This document shows positions 19,401 to 27,007 of a stretch of 64,000 bases of DNA, in pieces. The notes beneath the pieces are model-generated. The model was given only the letters and a program-made list of their open reading frames with translations. It was not told the origin of the DNA and did no database searches. The stretch's first letter is position 1. Every line of letters starts with the position of its first letter. Position numbers and translations under genes: made by a program. The stretch comes from Streptomyces diastaticus subsp. diastaticus (GTDB lineage: Bacteria; Actinomycetota; Actinomycetes; Streptomycetales; Streptomycetaceae), in NCBI RefSeq assembly GCF_011170125.1, contig NZ_BLLN01000005.1, positions 186,001 to 250,000 on the forward strand. The letters are read 5' to 3'.

Positions 19401-22400
19401 TGCAGGCCCTCGTCGGTCATGGCCGACAGGGGCAGCACCACCGCGTTCCCGTCCTCGGTGGCCCTCCTTGCCGGCGGGGCCGCGGGCGCCTCGGCCAGCA
19501 CCACGTGGGCGTTGGTGCCGCTGAAGCCGAAGCTGCTCACCGCACCGACCCGGGCGCCGGAGGGCCCCGGCTGCCACGGCACCGTCTCAGTGGCGACGCG
19601 GAGCGGCCCGCCCGCGAACGAGATCTTGGGGTTGATCCGGCCGAAGCCGGGGGTCGGCGGGACGACGCCCCGGCGCAGCGCGAGCACCGTCTTGAGGAAG
19701 CCCGCCATCCCGGCGCCGATCGTGGTGTGCCCGATGTTCGCCTTCACCGAGCCGACGTGGCACGGGCCCGCTCCGGGGTCCCGGCGGCCGAAGACCCGGA
19801 CGAGAGCCTTCGCCTCGATCGGGTCGCCGAGTGGGGTCCCGGTGCCGTGCGCCTCGACGTAGCCCACCTCGTCCGGGGAGAGACCCGACCGTGTGTACAC
19901 CTCGTCGAGCAGCGCGGCCTGGGCGTCGGCGCTGGGGGCGGTCAGTCCGTTCGTCCGGCCGTCCCCGTTGACTCCCGTCCCCTTGATCACGGCGTGCACC
20001 GTGTCTCCGTCGGCGAGAGCCCGCTCCAGCGGTTTGAGCACGACGGCCCCCACCGCTTCGCCGAGGACGATGCCGTCGGCCGAGGCGTCGAACGGGGCGC
20101 ACCGGCCGGTGGGCGACAGTACGCCGGTGGCGCTGGTCCACACGTGCATCCGGGGGGTGATCATGAGCGCCACGCCTCCGGCCAGGGCCATGTCGCACTC
20201 GCCGGAGCGCAGGCTCGACACCGCCTGGTGGATCGCCACCAGGGAGGAGGAGCACGCGGTGTCGATGGATACCGAAGGCCCCTTGAGGTCGAGGTGGTAG
20301 GCGATGCGGGCGGCCAGGATCGAGGACGAGTTGCCGAGGAACGCCTGGCCGGCGCCGTCCTTGCCCGCCCGCTCCAGCAGACTGAGGTAGTCCCCCGCCC
20401 CCGAGCCGACGAAGACGCCGCACCGGGCCGGCTCGCCACCGGGCGCCGCGTACCCGGCGTCCTCCAGGGCCGACCACGCCTCCTCGAGGAAGAGCCGCTG
20501 CTGGGGATCGATCAGCTCGGCCTCCATCGGCGAGAGGCGGAAGAAGGCCGCGTCGAACCGGTCCACGTCCGGGAGCAGCGCCGCCCACTTGCTGTACGTG
20601 CTCCCCCGCGCCCGCCGGTCGGGGTCGTAGTGCCGCGCGGTGTCCCAGCGTTCGGCGGGCACCTCACGGATGCTGCAGCGGCCCTCGGCGAGGTTCTCCC
20701 AGAACGCGTCGAGGTCCGGGGCGTCGGGGAACCGGCCCGACATGCCGATGACCGCGATGTCCGCCGGCCCGCGTCCCGCCGGGTCCCGGTCGCCGGCCTC
20801 GGACGGCGGAACGGTACGCAGGGGCGCCGGTCGCGCGGCGGCGCCGGCGGGCACCGGGGCGAGGACGACCGGTGCCGGAGAGGCGGCCGGGGGGCTTTCC
20901 GGCGCGGCGGTCGGCTCCGGCGGGCGCGCCGGTCCGGGTCCGAGGGGCGGCTTCGGTGCCTGTTCCCGGGCCTCGGGCAGGTGGACGGCCGGGGCCCGGG
21001 TGGCGGTCCTGACGGCCGGCTCCCGGGGACTGAGGGCCGCGGTGCGCAGCGCGCGCCCCCGGTCCGCCTCGGCCAGGACGAAGTCGGCGAGCCGGTCGAG
21101 CGTGGGGTGGTCGTAGACGGCCACGGAGTCCAGGCCGACGCCGAACCGCTCGTCGAGGTCCCGGACGATCTCGACGGCGCCCAGCGAGTCGACGCCCATC
21201 TCACTGAAGCTCAGCCGCCGGTCGATCTCCTCCGCGGTCAGGTAGAGGTGGCCGCACAGGATGTCCACCACCGCGGCGATCACGGTCTCGCGGTCCGGTC
21301 CGGCGGGCTCGGACGGCGGCGCGGCGCGCCGCTCCTGCGGGGCCGGGGAAGAGGCCTCCCGCGGCGGGGCGGCGGCCACGGGCGCATCGCCGTCGGCGTA
21401 GCCGCGTACCCTGCCGGTGTGGTCCCGGACCCGGGTCACCGCCTCCTGGCCGAGCACCCTGGTGTGGAGTTCCGCCTCCTTCTCCACCGCGCCGGACAGC
21501 TCGTCCAGCGTGCGGCTCGCGAGTTCCCGCTTGAGGGCCCGTACCGCCGCCGGGGGCCTGCCCGCGACCGACCGCGCGAGGTCGAGTGCCGCGGGCAGTA
21601 CCTCGTCCCGGGCCAGGAAGGTGACCTGGGCTCCCCTGCGTTCCAGTTCGGCACCGCTGAAGGGCTTGGCCGAGTAGAACATCTCGGCGGCGGTGGAGCG
21701 TCCAAGACGGCGTTCCAGGATGTAGGTGGCGCCCATCCCGGGGGTGAATCCGTAGTTCAGGAAGTTGGCCGCGTACATGCCTTCGCGGGCCATCAGCACG
21801 ATGTCCGCGTGCAGGCCGAAGGCGAGGCCCCCGCCGGAGGCGTGGCCGGACAAGGCGGCGATCACCGGCCGGTCGCAGCGCAGGAGCCCTTCGTAGAGGA
21901 AGGGGACGTCCGTGAAGCTGCCGTGCCCCTCGGCGAGCCGCTCCAGGGCCTCGGGGGTGCCCCCCATGCTGAACGCCTGGCCACCGGTGAGCACGACGAC
22001 CTTGACCGTCTCGTCAGCGCCCAGCCGTTCGAAGGCGGACTCCAGCCCGCGCACGGTCTCCTCGGTGAACATGTTGCCGCCGCCCGACCGCATGACCACG
22101 AGAGCGATCCCGGGGTCGAGGACACGCAGTTCGACCGCGGGTCCGTCGTCAAAGGCGCGGGAGACCGGTGGTGCCGTGCCGGCGGCCGTCGGCCGTGTGG
22201 CGCTCCCGTCCCCGTCCGCCTCGCCCGCGTTCCCCCGCGGGGCGGGTGACGGGACGGCCGGCGTCGGTGCCCCCACGGTGCCGGTGCCCCGGCGCCAGTT
22301 GCCGATCCAGCAGCTCTCCTCGCGGAGCGGCGGGTGCGGGAGCGGCGTGCGGCCTGGCGGCCGGCCGGTCCCGGCCCGGCTGAGCTCGGCCCACGGAACG

Positions 22401-25400
22401 TCGGCTCCGGCGACCCACGCCGCGGCCAGCTCCCGCACCCGGCCCCGGCGGTGCAGCTCGGCGCACTCCTCCCGGGACACCTCCGCCCGGCCGGCCCGGT
22501 GCGCGGCCGGCCAGTGGTGGCGGTCGTCGGGGGCGCCGCCGGCGAGGAACCTGTCGAGTCCCGCGCGCAGTCGTCCGAGGGCGGCGGGCCCGGGGTCGAG
22601 GACGATCGCCATCCGGTGGGGCATCGCCGTCCTGCCCACCTGGAGGGTGTGGAGAAGGGCGTCGAGGGGGATTCCGGGGCCGGCGTCCGGGCCGGTCCGC
22701 GCGGCGAGGCCGCGCAGGGTGGCCTGGGGAGCCCACGCTCCTGGCGGCGGGGCCGCCCCGAGGCGCTCCTCGGCCCGGCGCGCCAGTTCGCGCAGGGATG
22801 AGGCGTCCAGGCCGAGATCGCCCAGGGGAACGTCCGGATCCGTCTGCGCCGGGGTGATCCCCAGCAGCTCCGCGGTCAGCGCGGTCAGCGCGCTCTCCCC
22901 GGGCTCCACGGGGGCCGCCGTTCCGGCCGGTGCCGCGGCCTCCAGGTGATCGCGCAGCCGCTCGGCGTACTCACGCAGAAGGGCGTCGTCGCGCGCCGAG
23001 AGCACGAAGAGACGGGCGCGGTCGCCCTGGTCCCGCGGGCGGGGCGGGGCGGTCGGGTACTCCTCCACCACCAGGTGGACGTTGGCGCCGCCCGCCCCGA
23101 AGGCGCTGACGCCCGCGCGGCGCGGTGAGCCGTCGAACGGCGCGGGCCACGGCGCGCGTTCACGCTGGATGCGGAAGGGCGTCCCATCGAGGTCGAGATG
23201 CGGGTTCAGTTCCTCGGCGTGGAGCGAGGGGACGAGCGTCCCGTGGCGCAACTGCAGGAGGACTTTGGTCAGTCCGGCGATCCCGGCAGCCGACTCCAGG
23301 TGCCCGATGGAGGACTTGACCGACCCCACGGCGCAGCTGCCCGGGGCCGTTCCGGCGCCCTCGAACGCCTTGCGCAGCCCCTCGGCCTCCACGGGGTCGC
23401 CCAGGGCCGTGCCGGTCCCGTGGGCCTCGACGCAGCCCACGGTGTCCGGGGCGATCCCGGCCCGCCGCCAGGCGTCCTGGATCAGCGCGGCCTGCGAGTG
23501 GGGGCTGGGGACGGTGAACCCGCTCGTCCGTCCGGTGTGGTTGGCGCTGGTCGCCCGGATCACGCCGAGGATGTGGTCGCCGTCCGCCTCGGCCCGGTGC
23601 AGCGGCTTGAGCAGGACGGCGCCCACTCCCTCGCCGGGTACGTAGCCCGTGGCGCCCTTGCCGAAGCTGCGGCAGCGGCCGTCCTCGGCGAGGAAGCGGC
23701 CCTGGGCCAGCTGGAGGTACTTCTGCGGGTGGATCGTGACGTTGACTCCGCCGGCCAGCGCCATGGTGCACTCGCCGCGGCGGATGCTCTCCACGGCGAG
23801 GTGGACGGCCGTCAGCGAGGAGGAGCACGCCGTGTCCACGGCCATGCTGGGTCCGGTCAGGTCGAAGCAGTACGAGACGCGGTTGGCCACCGCGGCGTGC
23901 ATGGCGGTGGGAGCGACGCCCTGCTCCTCGAAGAGCTGGTAGTGGTTCCACATGACCCCGGCGAAGACTCCGACGGTCTCGTCCGTCAGGGCCTGCGGCG
24001 GGTGCCCCGCGTTCTGGAGCGTCTTCCAGCAGGTGGTCAGGAAGAGCCGCTCCTGCGGGTCCATCCGCTCCGCGTCCCGCCGCGATATCCCGAACATCGT
24101 CCGGTCGAAGCGGTCCACCCCGTCGAGGAAGCCGCCCCACCGGCTGTAGGTGGTGCCCGGCCCGGCTCCGGGGCCGGTGTCGAAATACACCGAGTGGTCC
24201 CAGCGGTCGGCCGGGATCTCGGTGACACAGTCGCGGCCCTCGGCCAGGTTCCGCCAGAAGGCCTCCACGTTCGGGGCCTGCGGATAGCTGCCCGCGACGC
24301 CGACGACGGCGACCGGGACGCGACGGTCCGGTCCGGAGCCGGACCGGTCGGTGTCATGAACCTGCTCCGCGGCGGCCTCGTGTGCCGCGCCCGCCGCGGA
24401 CGCGGGGCGGGGCAGGGCCCGCGCCACCCCTTCCGCCGACCCGTGGACGGCGACGGCCGCTCCCTCGGGACCGGCCAGGACGCGATCCAGCAGGCCGAGG
24501 CCCTCGTCGGTCGGCATCGGCCAGGTGCCGAGGACCTCCCGGGAGTGCCGCACCGCTTCCGGGCTCAGCCGCATGCCGCCCTCGGCCCACATGGGCCAGG
24601 CGATCGCGTGGGTGCGTCCCGGCCGGTCCGGCCGGGACGCGCGCTCCTCGGCGAAGTGGTCCAGGAAGGCGTTGGCGAAGGCGTAGTCGCTCTGCCCCAA
24701 GGTGGCCTGGGAGGCGGAGAGCGAGGAGTACAGGACGAAGAGGTCCAGGTCGTCGCCTGCCGTGGCGGCGTCCAGGTGCACGGCCCCCAGCGCCTTGGGC
24801 GCGACCACCTCCGCGAGGATCTCGGGCGTCTTGTTCCTGAACAGTGAGTCGGCCATCACGCCCGCGGTGTGGAAGACACCGTCGATCCGGCCGTACCGGG
24901 CGCGTACACGGACGAGCGCGTCCTCCACCTCCTCGCGCCGCGTCACGTCGGCCCGCAGGTACTCCACCTCGGCCCCCAGGGCGCGCCAGTGCGTGATGCG
25001 CTCCCGCAGCTCCCCGGAGGCGGGCCCGCGCGCGAGCAGGGCGATGCGGGCGCGGTGGGCGCCGGCCAGATGGCCGGCCAGGACGGCGGCGAGGCGACCG
25101 GAACCGCCGGAGATCACGTACACCCCGCGCTCGGTGAGGGCCGGCCGCCGCGCCGTCTCCACCGGTTCCTGCCCCTCGGGGCGGAAGACCCGCGCCTGGC
25201 GCGTACCGCCCGCGTACCGGATCTCGGGCGTCCCGCCGGGGGCGCGCAGTTCACGGGCGAGGACGTCCGCCGTCCGGGACGCGGTCCACGTGCCGACGCC
25301 CACGGCGCGGCAGTCCAGGTCCGGGGCCTCGGCCGTCAGGGACCGGGCGAGGGCCCCCACGGCGAGGTTCTCGGCTGCCGCTCGGCCGTCGACCGTGCGG

Positions 25401-27007
25401 TGGACGAAGAGCAGGGTCCGGCGCCGGCCGGGCCGGGTTCCGGCCATCGCTCCGGCCATCCGGAGGACGGCCGCGGCGGGCCGTACCGGCTCCCCCTCGT
25501 CCGGTTCCGCGCCGAACACGACGCACGCCACCGGCCGGACCCCCCGCGCGGTGAGTTCGTCCCACCGCTGTCCGCCGTCCTCGTCGCCGGCCGGCCCGGC
25601 CTCGACGACCCGGCACCGGTCACCCAGACGGGAGCGCAGCTCCCGCGCGACGTCCTCGAGGGCCGCCGGGTCACCGCCGGTCGCGCACAGGACGATGTCG
25701 CCCTCGGGCATGTCGCCCTCACCGTCCGGGGCGGGGGCCCACTCGGGCCGGAACAGTCCCGTCGTCCCGGGGCTCTCTGCCTCCTGGGGGGAGCCCTCGC
25801 CACCGTGCGTGTCCTCGTCGGCCGCCTCCCGGTAGGCGTGGGCGGCCCCCAGGTGAGCGGCGAGGCCGTCGATGTCGGTGAACTCGAAGAGGAGCGTGGG
25901 ATAGAGCGCGTCACCGACCGACTCCTCGAGCTGCCGGCTGATGCGCACCATGGCCGCGGAGTCCAGGCCGAGTTCGTAGAATCCGGTGTCCGTACGCACC
26001 TGTGCCGGGTCCGCGCCGAGCGCCCGGCCGACGAGCCGGCGCAGCCGGGCGGTGAAGGCCGCCACCGCCTCCCGAGGGGGCTCGGGGACGGCGGAGTCCC
26101 GCTCGGCGGCGGGGCGCGCCGGTGTGCTGCCCGTGCCGGTGGCCGGGTCGGGTGCCCCGTCCTCCGCCAGCAGCCTGGTGATCAGTTCGGGGCGGCGGAT
26201 GCGTTTGCACGTCAGTCCGGTGAACTCGGCCAGCAGGCGGCCCTGGTGGTCGTGGAGGGAGTAGTCGCTGCTGATCACGTCGCCGGAGGCGGCGAGGCGC
26301 TCCTGGGCCGGCACGTGCAGCAGCACGCTCCGGCCCAGTGGGCGCAGGGCCCGGAACCGGTCGATGTAGACGGGGATGAACGGCTCCCGGGACGCCGCCT
26401 CGGTCTGGCCGTACGCCGCGATGGTGGAGGCGTCGAGCAGGGCGGGGTGCAGCAGGAAGCCGTCGAGCCCGGCCGCCGAGGAGTCCACGCGCAGCTCGGC
26501 GAGGAGGTGGCCGTCGCCGACGTGCACGGTGCCGTGGCAGGCCATGGCCGCGCCGTGGCGGATGTCCTCGGCGCGGGCCCGCGCGTACAGGTCGGCCATG
26601 TCGTAGCTGCGCACGGCGGCCGCACGCAGGGCCGGGACGTCCAGCGGACCGCTCTCCGGCCCGCCGTCGAGGCGCAGGGACGCCTGGAGGTTCTCCCGCC
26701 ACGGTGAGCCGGGGGTGCCCAGCCGCCTGCTCTCAGCGCGGACGGCGCGGGTGCCGTCGGCGGCGGGCGCGGAGACGGTGACCCGGATCTCCCGTCCCAC
26801 TCCGGGGGCGGTGGCCACGGCCTCGCGGAAGAGGATTCTCTCGAGGACGGCCTCACGGTGGTCCAGTCCCCGGTCCTCGATGACCCGGCAGATGATGTCC
26901 AGGAACGTCACGCCCGGCATCACCGAGACCCCGTGCACATGGTGGTTGCGCATGATGAAGTCGCCGTCCGACAGCACCACGACGCACTCGATCGCTTCGT
27001 CGGTCAT
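7448..27007 (-). CDS. lnmJ: Trans-AT PKS with terminal DUF-SH-TE, downstream megasynthase (LnmJ-like, about 6519 aa)
   Basis: Domain order by residue: DH (1-260; HHVHGVSVMP), ACP (Ser about 351), KR (630-800), KS4 (895-1325; TACSSS), carrier-like region with Ala at the Ser position (about 1400), ECH2-type decarboxylase (1620-1870; SGHASGGGLAFG), ACP (about 1939), KS5-KR-ACP (2085-3190), KS6-KR-ACP (3275-4470), KS7 (4570-5000), two ACPs (about 5246 and 5362), DUF2156-like domain (5450-5770), SH domain, a PLP-dependent cysteine lyase (5815-6200; Lys in SLSKDFG), and TE (6230-6519; GASFG). There are no AT domains. The first DH completes the module begun by the last KS of the upstream protein. 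The ATG at 27007 overlaps that gene's stop (ATGA). The KS5-module KR has Tyr but lacks the usual Asn four residues later. In leinamycin, DUF-SH adds cysteine-derived sulfur to the chain and TE closes the macrolactam. The embedded ECH and tandem ACPs mark two likely beta-branch sites. Confidence 0.95.
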   Translation of the reverse strand: MTDEAIECVVVLSDGDFIMRNHHVHGVSVMPGVTFLDIICRVIEDRGLDHREAVLERILFREAVATAPGVGREIRVTVSAPAADGTRAVRAESRRLGTPGSPWRENLQASLRLDGGPESGPLDVPALRAAAVRSYDMADLYARARAEDIRHGAAMACHGTVHVGDGHLLAELRVDSSAAGLDGFLLHPALLDASTIAAYGQTEAASREPFIPVYIDRFRALRPLGRSVLLHVPAQERLAASGDVISSDYSLHDHQGRLLAEFTGLTCKRIRRPELITRLLAEDGAPDPATGTGSTPARPAAERDSAVPEPPREAVAAFTARLRRLVGRALGADPAQVRTDTGFYELGLDSAAMVRISRQLEESVGDALYPTLLFEFTDIDGLAAHLGAAHAYREAADEDTHGGEGSPQEAESPGTTGLFRPEWAPAPDGEGDMPEGDIVLCATGGDPAALEDVARELRSRLGDRCRVVEAGPAGDEDGGQRWDELTARGVRPVACVVFGAEPDEGEPVRPAAAVLRMAGAMAGTRPGRRRTLLFVHRTVDGRAAAENLAVGALARSLTAEAPDLDCRAVGVGTWTASRTADVLARELRAPGGTPEIRYAGGTRQARVFRPEGQEPVETARRPALTERGVYVISGGSGRLAAVLAGHLAGAHRARIALLARGPASGELRERITHWRALGAEVEYLRADVTRREEVEDALVRVRARYGRIDGVFHTAGVMADSLFRNKTPEILAEVVAPKALGAVHLDAATAGDDLDLFVLYSSLSASQATLGQSDYAFANAFLDHFAEERASRPDRPGRTHAIAWPMWAEGGMRLSPEAVRHSREVLGTWPMPTDEGLGLLDRVLAGPEGAAVAVHGSAEGVARALPRPASAAGAAHEAAAEQVHDTDRSGSGPDRRVPVAVVGVAGSYPQAPNVEAFWRNLAEGRDCVTEIPADRWDHSVYFDTGPGAGPGTTYSRWGGFLDGVDRFDRTMFGISRRDAERMDPQERLFLTTCWKTLQNAGHPPQALTDETVGVFAGVMWNHYQLFEEQGVAPTAMHAAVANRVSYCFDLTGPSMAVDTACSSSLTAVHLAVESIRRGECTMALAGGVNVTIHPQKYLQLAQGRFLAEDGRCRSFGKGATGYVPGEGVGAVLLKPLHRAEADGDHILGVIRATSANHTGRTSGFTVPSPHSQAALIQDAWRRAGIAPDTVGCVEAHGTGTALGDPVEAEGLRKAFEGAGTAPGSCAVGSVKSSIGHLESAAGIAGLTKVLLQLRHGTLVPSLHAEELNPHLDLDGTPFRIQRERAPWPAPFDGSPRRAGVSAFGAGGANVHLVVEEYPTAPPRPRDQGDRARLFVLSARDDALLREYAERLRDHLEAAAPAGTAAPVEPGESALTALTAELLGITPAQTDPDVPLGDLGLDASSLRELARRAEERLGAAPPPGAWAPQATLRGLAARTGPDAGPGIPLDALLHTLQVGRTAMPHRMAIVLDPGPAALGRLRAGLDRFLAGGAPDDRHHWPAAHRAGRAEVSREECAELHRRGRVRELAAAWVAGADVPWAELSRAGTGRPPGRTPLPHPPLREESCWIGNWRRGTGTVGAPTPAVPSPAPRGNAGEADGDGSATRPTAAGTAPPVSRAFDDGPAVELRVLDPGIALVVMRSGGGNMFTEETVRGLESAFERLGADETVKVVVLTGGQAFSMGGTPEALERLAEGHGSFTDVPFLYEGLLRCDRPVIAALSGHASGGGLAFGLHADIVLMAREGMYAANFLNYGFTPGMGATYILERRLGRSTAAEMFYSAKPFSGAELERRGAQVTFLARDEVLPAALDLARSVAGRPPAAVRALKRELASRTLDELSGAVEKEAELHTRVLGQEAVTRVRDHTGRVRGYADGDAPVAAAPPREASSPAPQERRAAPPSEPAGPDRETVIAAVVDILCGHLYLTAEEIDRRLSFSEMGVDSLGAVEIVRDLDERFGVGLDSVAVYDHPTLDRLADFVLAEADRGRALRTAALSPREPAVRTATRAPAVHLPEAREQAPKPPLGPGPARPPEPTAAPESPPAASPAPVVLAPVPAGAAARPAPLRTVPPSEAGDRDPAGRGPADIAVIGMSGRFPDAPDLDAFWENLAEGRCSIREVPAERWDTARHYDPDRRARGSTYSKWAALLPDVDRFDAAFFRLSPMEAELIDPQQRLFLEEAWSALEDAGYAAPGGEPARCGVFVGSGAGDYLSLLERAGKDGAGQAFLGNSSSILAARIAYHLDLKGPSVSIDTACSSSLVAIHQAVSSLRSGECDMALAGGVALMITPRMHVWTSATGVLSPTGRCAPFDASADGIVLGEAVGAVVLKPLERALADGDTVHAVIKGTGVNGDGRTNGLTAPSADAQAALLDEVYTRSGLSPDEVGYVEAHGTGTPLGDPIEAKALVRVFGRRDPGAGPCHVGSVKANIGHTTIGAGMAGFLKTVLALRRGVVPPTPGFGRINPKISFAGGPLRVATETVPWQPGPSGARVGAVSSFGFSGTNAHVVLAEAPAAPPARRATEDGNAVVLPLSAMTDEGLHRLVGRMADALSEEHDLGDVARTLALSRTHFPVRTVLVAATVREAREQAAVVLAGGTPALDRHGAQLRRFAEDYLAGREVRWSRLHAGRPRRNVPLPTYPFAVTGHWAVTATDGPEEEGAAPEPPGESTGAHRLMVCRPSWREAPGPRAPQTAPGTGRRVVLVHDADAGRLADALAALHQRDDVVRVPLSGAGHPHRGGGQRTPDIVYLLAGSGPREGEDPSGDPAALGAFRVLGRMAADGRARRHPLTVKFAVHGTLRVLEDDEVRLHGSGLTGLSRAVAAEHPAWSVHCVDVGCGEGEDLAGEAAARIAAESDGSVVAWRGGRRYERSFQPVPEPVGEADPFRTGGAYLIVGGTGGLGLAVGRRLASEYQARLVWLGRRPADAAEVAAGIAEIEELGGRARYVRGDVADPAAVRAAVAEARRSFGALHGVVHAAGVLRDKSLARMTEEEFTEVLEPKTAGAGALLSALEAEGERPDFCVLFSSAASFVAAAGQANYAAAATIEDAYAWRGRSRTGFPVAVLNWGYWGGVGAVADERYRRSFLALGVGSVDPGEGFTALRHALRAGEGQTLVIKADPARMAEHGMPLAERSGEEASERTRSYLRRVFAQVLKCEEQDFRDRQTFENFGVDSLSGAEIVDLLSRDLGELPATLLFEHPTIERLADHLLALRGDRLPPHGGGDEAGGADEAAEGQGPSGPGGDAGHAVDQEGEAGARPSATTPAAGSLAVADRAEEAIAVVGVAGRYPQAPDLDAFWRNLAEGRNCVTEVPPERWDWREHFSPRRGQPHTAYGRWAGFLEDVDRFDPGLFGILPREAAAIDPQERLFLETCWNLLEETGYLGEHHRVPETGVFAGLMYGSYGKIAAAEGWPRGEFGGAHSAYWSVANRVSYFFDLNGPSLAVDSACSSSLTAVHLACDSIRRGECRMAIAGGVNLVLHPAHLVALSGMNMLAGGDGCRPFDAEADGYVPGEGVGAVLLKPLADAVADGDTVWGVIKASRANAGGKTSGYTVPSPQAQSTLIGETLRRAGTDPRTIGYVEAHGTGTALGDPIEIAALTRAFDGPGHQGERDGHRCAVGSVKSNIGHLEGAAGIAGLTKVLLQLRHGRIAPNANLERVNPKIGFEATPFVPQTTLAEWPRPVLEEEGRPREYPRRAGVSSFGAGGANVHLVVEEYRAEHGTSEEAEGRDQGPLVFLLSARDGERLRELARRVATYVAGAPRDGLRLRDLAWTSQTGRREMNERLAVMADGLDTLAGTLRLFAEGEPSPLVRTGTVAGGASRRWRGQAPAAAAEAWVTGAEVDWAALWSGPRPRRVPFPTYPFARSRHWLRVVGTGSRPDADTEDRPRTGSRPDAGGERRDVAAGARTVPTEEAGRCRFGHPEWQTSPLDGTEQAPAGTVLVVGPDSRVAEELAEQLASGGSVPVPVVPGAAFGPYGAGYRMDAADPGQCQRLVAELTRRGPLPDTVVCTAPEGPAWHDASEVPGHVERGFHTLFGVVTALLAAAPGTRELRVVFGYTAPTPASRPYDAAVGAALRTLSLERSGFGGAAVAFEGGDALTDPALRAARLLAEVRGCRPGRAEDVRYRAGERQVKVLAHFTPEEPAAVPLRAGGTYLVTGGAGALGLHVARHLTEQAAVNVVLVGRSPLDAERARLVDGLSGAGGSVRYLRADVSSGEEVRRLVTEVTGEYGPVHGVVHAAGVTRDSLATTKTKADIEAVLAPKVSGAVALDEATLGQPLDFFVLFSSVVAHSGNPGQFDYAYANAFLDEFARQREQRRTAGLRSGRTVSIGWPLWAEGGVTVDEATEKILVRRWGMEPMSTANGLRALEVALTCRKPCLTVVQTVRDPDEASGGGGGRGRTDAEDRTGGEEPPPASPDAPPADVERLLRTAAADFLMVGPDDVDMDAQLLELGFDSITLTELIVLVNETYGLDLLPTVLFECADLASFTIYLQEHHADELSRAGARTGAEAAPEPARPPARQDGTAGAAGPGGTAEPAGPAEPPAPGGSPYSAGAAGPEATDRPPGPLSSGVRPGAARYEVAVIGMAGVLPGSADTATFWEHLAAGRDLVTEVPADRTDLLRHPGAADLRGGFLDAVDRFDAGLFGIAPREAALMDPQQRLFLETSWHAVWDAGYRPAELAGTATGLFAGTSTSDYADLLARNEVPVEAHSASGVAHAVLANRVSYLMDLRGPSEAVDTACSSSLVAVHRAVQALASGECDQALVGGVGALLSPALFTAFHRSGMLSADGRCKTFDAAADGYVRGEGCGVVLLKPLHRALADGDHVHGVVTGTAVGHGGRSSSLTAPSPEAQAHVVTRAHRRAGTDPDALGYVEAHGTGTGLGDPVEIEGLKRALTALYADRGQELPDTAHIAVGSVKTNIGHLEAAAGMAGMLKVLLSMEHGTLPPSLHLDRLNPHIRLAGTPLRINTGTVPWDIPPGTAGGAARIAGVSSFGFGGTNAHVVLESAPPRPSAPRDGGPRLVVLSAPSTARLARYAERLARHLEDRGPTLDEVARTLQTGRQEWPERLAVVVRDVPELVRALGAVAREEHPPGVHRGTARSDAPPATHHGDLDALARAWCDGAAVAWERLWTGPLPRRVPLPAFPLADTRHWFPSAPSRPSQEAVIEPLRRATEPQAAPRRSKVRLAALDRAAAPPAGPGHTLAPLPAPEAAPATAARPPAAREVAATITGRLAEILGAPASGIGVDTPFAELGLDSIFRMDLVRLLNEVHGLDLKAAELYEHDTVERLTRIVVDQLADDAPPPPSPPSPPPVPVTVSGPSLPEERRERTTPVAPAGGQDGERFVPALTAVLAEAVGREVDPARPFTDQGFTSFEMLKSVVALEQRLGAQRKTLLYDHPTVRRLAEHLREAHGTRAAAALAREPEHVPSPPGTDLAAEPPAGRPEDGPAVLRKSDLVSDASTAALIEDIDSRHAKEGGLPGRDIAPLIFLGSRRTAYFNFSQRGGSLLAWSYVGSREELPRLVAEWTEHAERRGLRPNLLSMVRLERVGDRPFSATPFGVVQRLEDLPGFTLQGSRMQRVRHLVHKFERMVGARTEEYEVGSDPATDLRIVGLIDGWCATKDMVNPYVSTVRDEIGRGVLGERHRMFLTYAGGELHNAVIVTRIPSEDGYLLDLEFYSGAAPRGSLEYTIVRIIGLLVAEGRTLFSFGASLGVRFGDSENADPATERALAELRSREVFTGEGNFRFKNKFRPVNLPIYLCRPADADPTDVSEVILMIADPEVGEARGTAGTPDAAACEAAVPRPSRTPTHSGPGPLTGAAGDRERLLADHGFNPLRLEPGAVEIDLVTDSWAEIDAPYVTEAMDALRDRAAGHGRTAVDLEKGAGLPFAHAVATMRGRSAEALLCRAWPGPRGLVVQNALFPTWAMSQLDHGFTPLTVPPAAADADHLFRADPDTGVLDRTLAENAGRVSFVCLETSTNATGGYPVSLAGLRRVKEITTAHGVPLVLDATRLLENAAFVAAHEEGRRRPLWDVADEILRLADTVTMSLSKDFGVDCGGLVATDDHVLGDRLREDVMLRGAEPGAAHRRLIAAALADRERAAEGVTARMAAVRALWKRLEEAGLPVLGPAAGHCVLLDTAGLGAAGDPRHRTAGWLSWLYLHTGVRAAPHLVPAPDKAPGDVVRLAVPVGLGVEAAEEAGRRIVAAVRERGPAPELAPVGTRAHPARAEYRPADTLPEDVLAAMHEGHTPLSDNHAVLKEHQPAVVRQLVALSEGQAEAFVAGEGTPLVLLHPFNIGAGFFAPQFAALADRHRVISVHHAGVGATTVAADLSVEGMADVLGRTLDALDVRGPVHLAGASFGALPALEFALRHPRLTASVTLIGGSYKVGNRRGEMNRLELVAGEDFDRLLAQPGTEEAAERRAHFEQLLLRCESLDGRIGLRYLDEFDAAPNLLPRLGGLGVPALIVHGRHDTVVPLKTGHLLHGTLPDVRYEEFENAGHFPSLTSAERFNRLLAGFLEERDRAVRKEGR
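15351..15414. repeat. Short in-frame direct repeat in the PKS linker
   Basis: A 22-bp sequence beginning GCGTCCGGCC occurs at 15351-15372 and again at 15393-15414, 42 bp apart. It encodes two copies of TGSRPDA in the KS6-to-KR linker. It looks like a linker duplication with no catalytic meaning. Confidence 0.6.
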
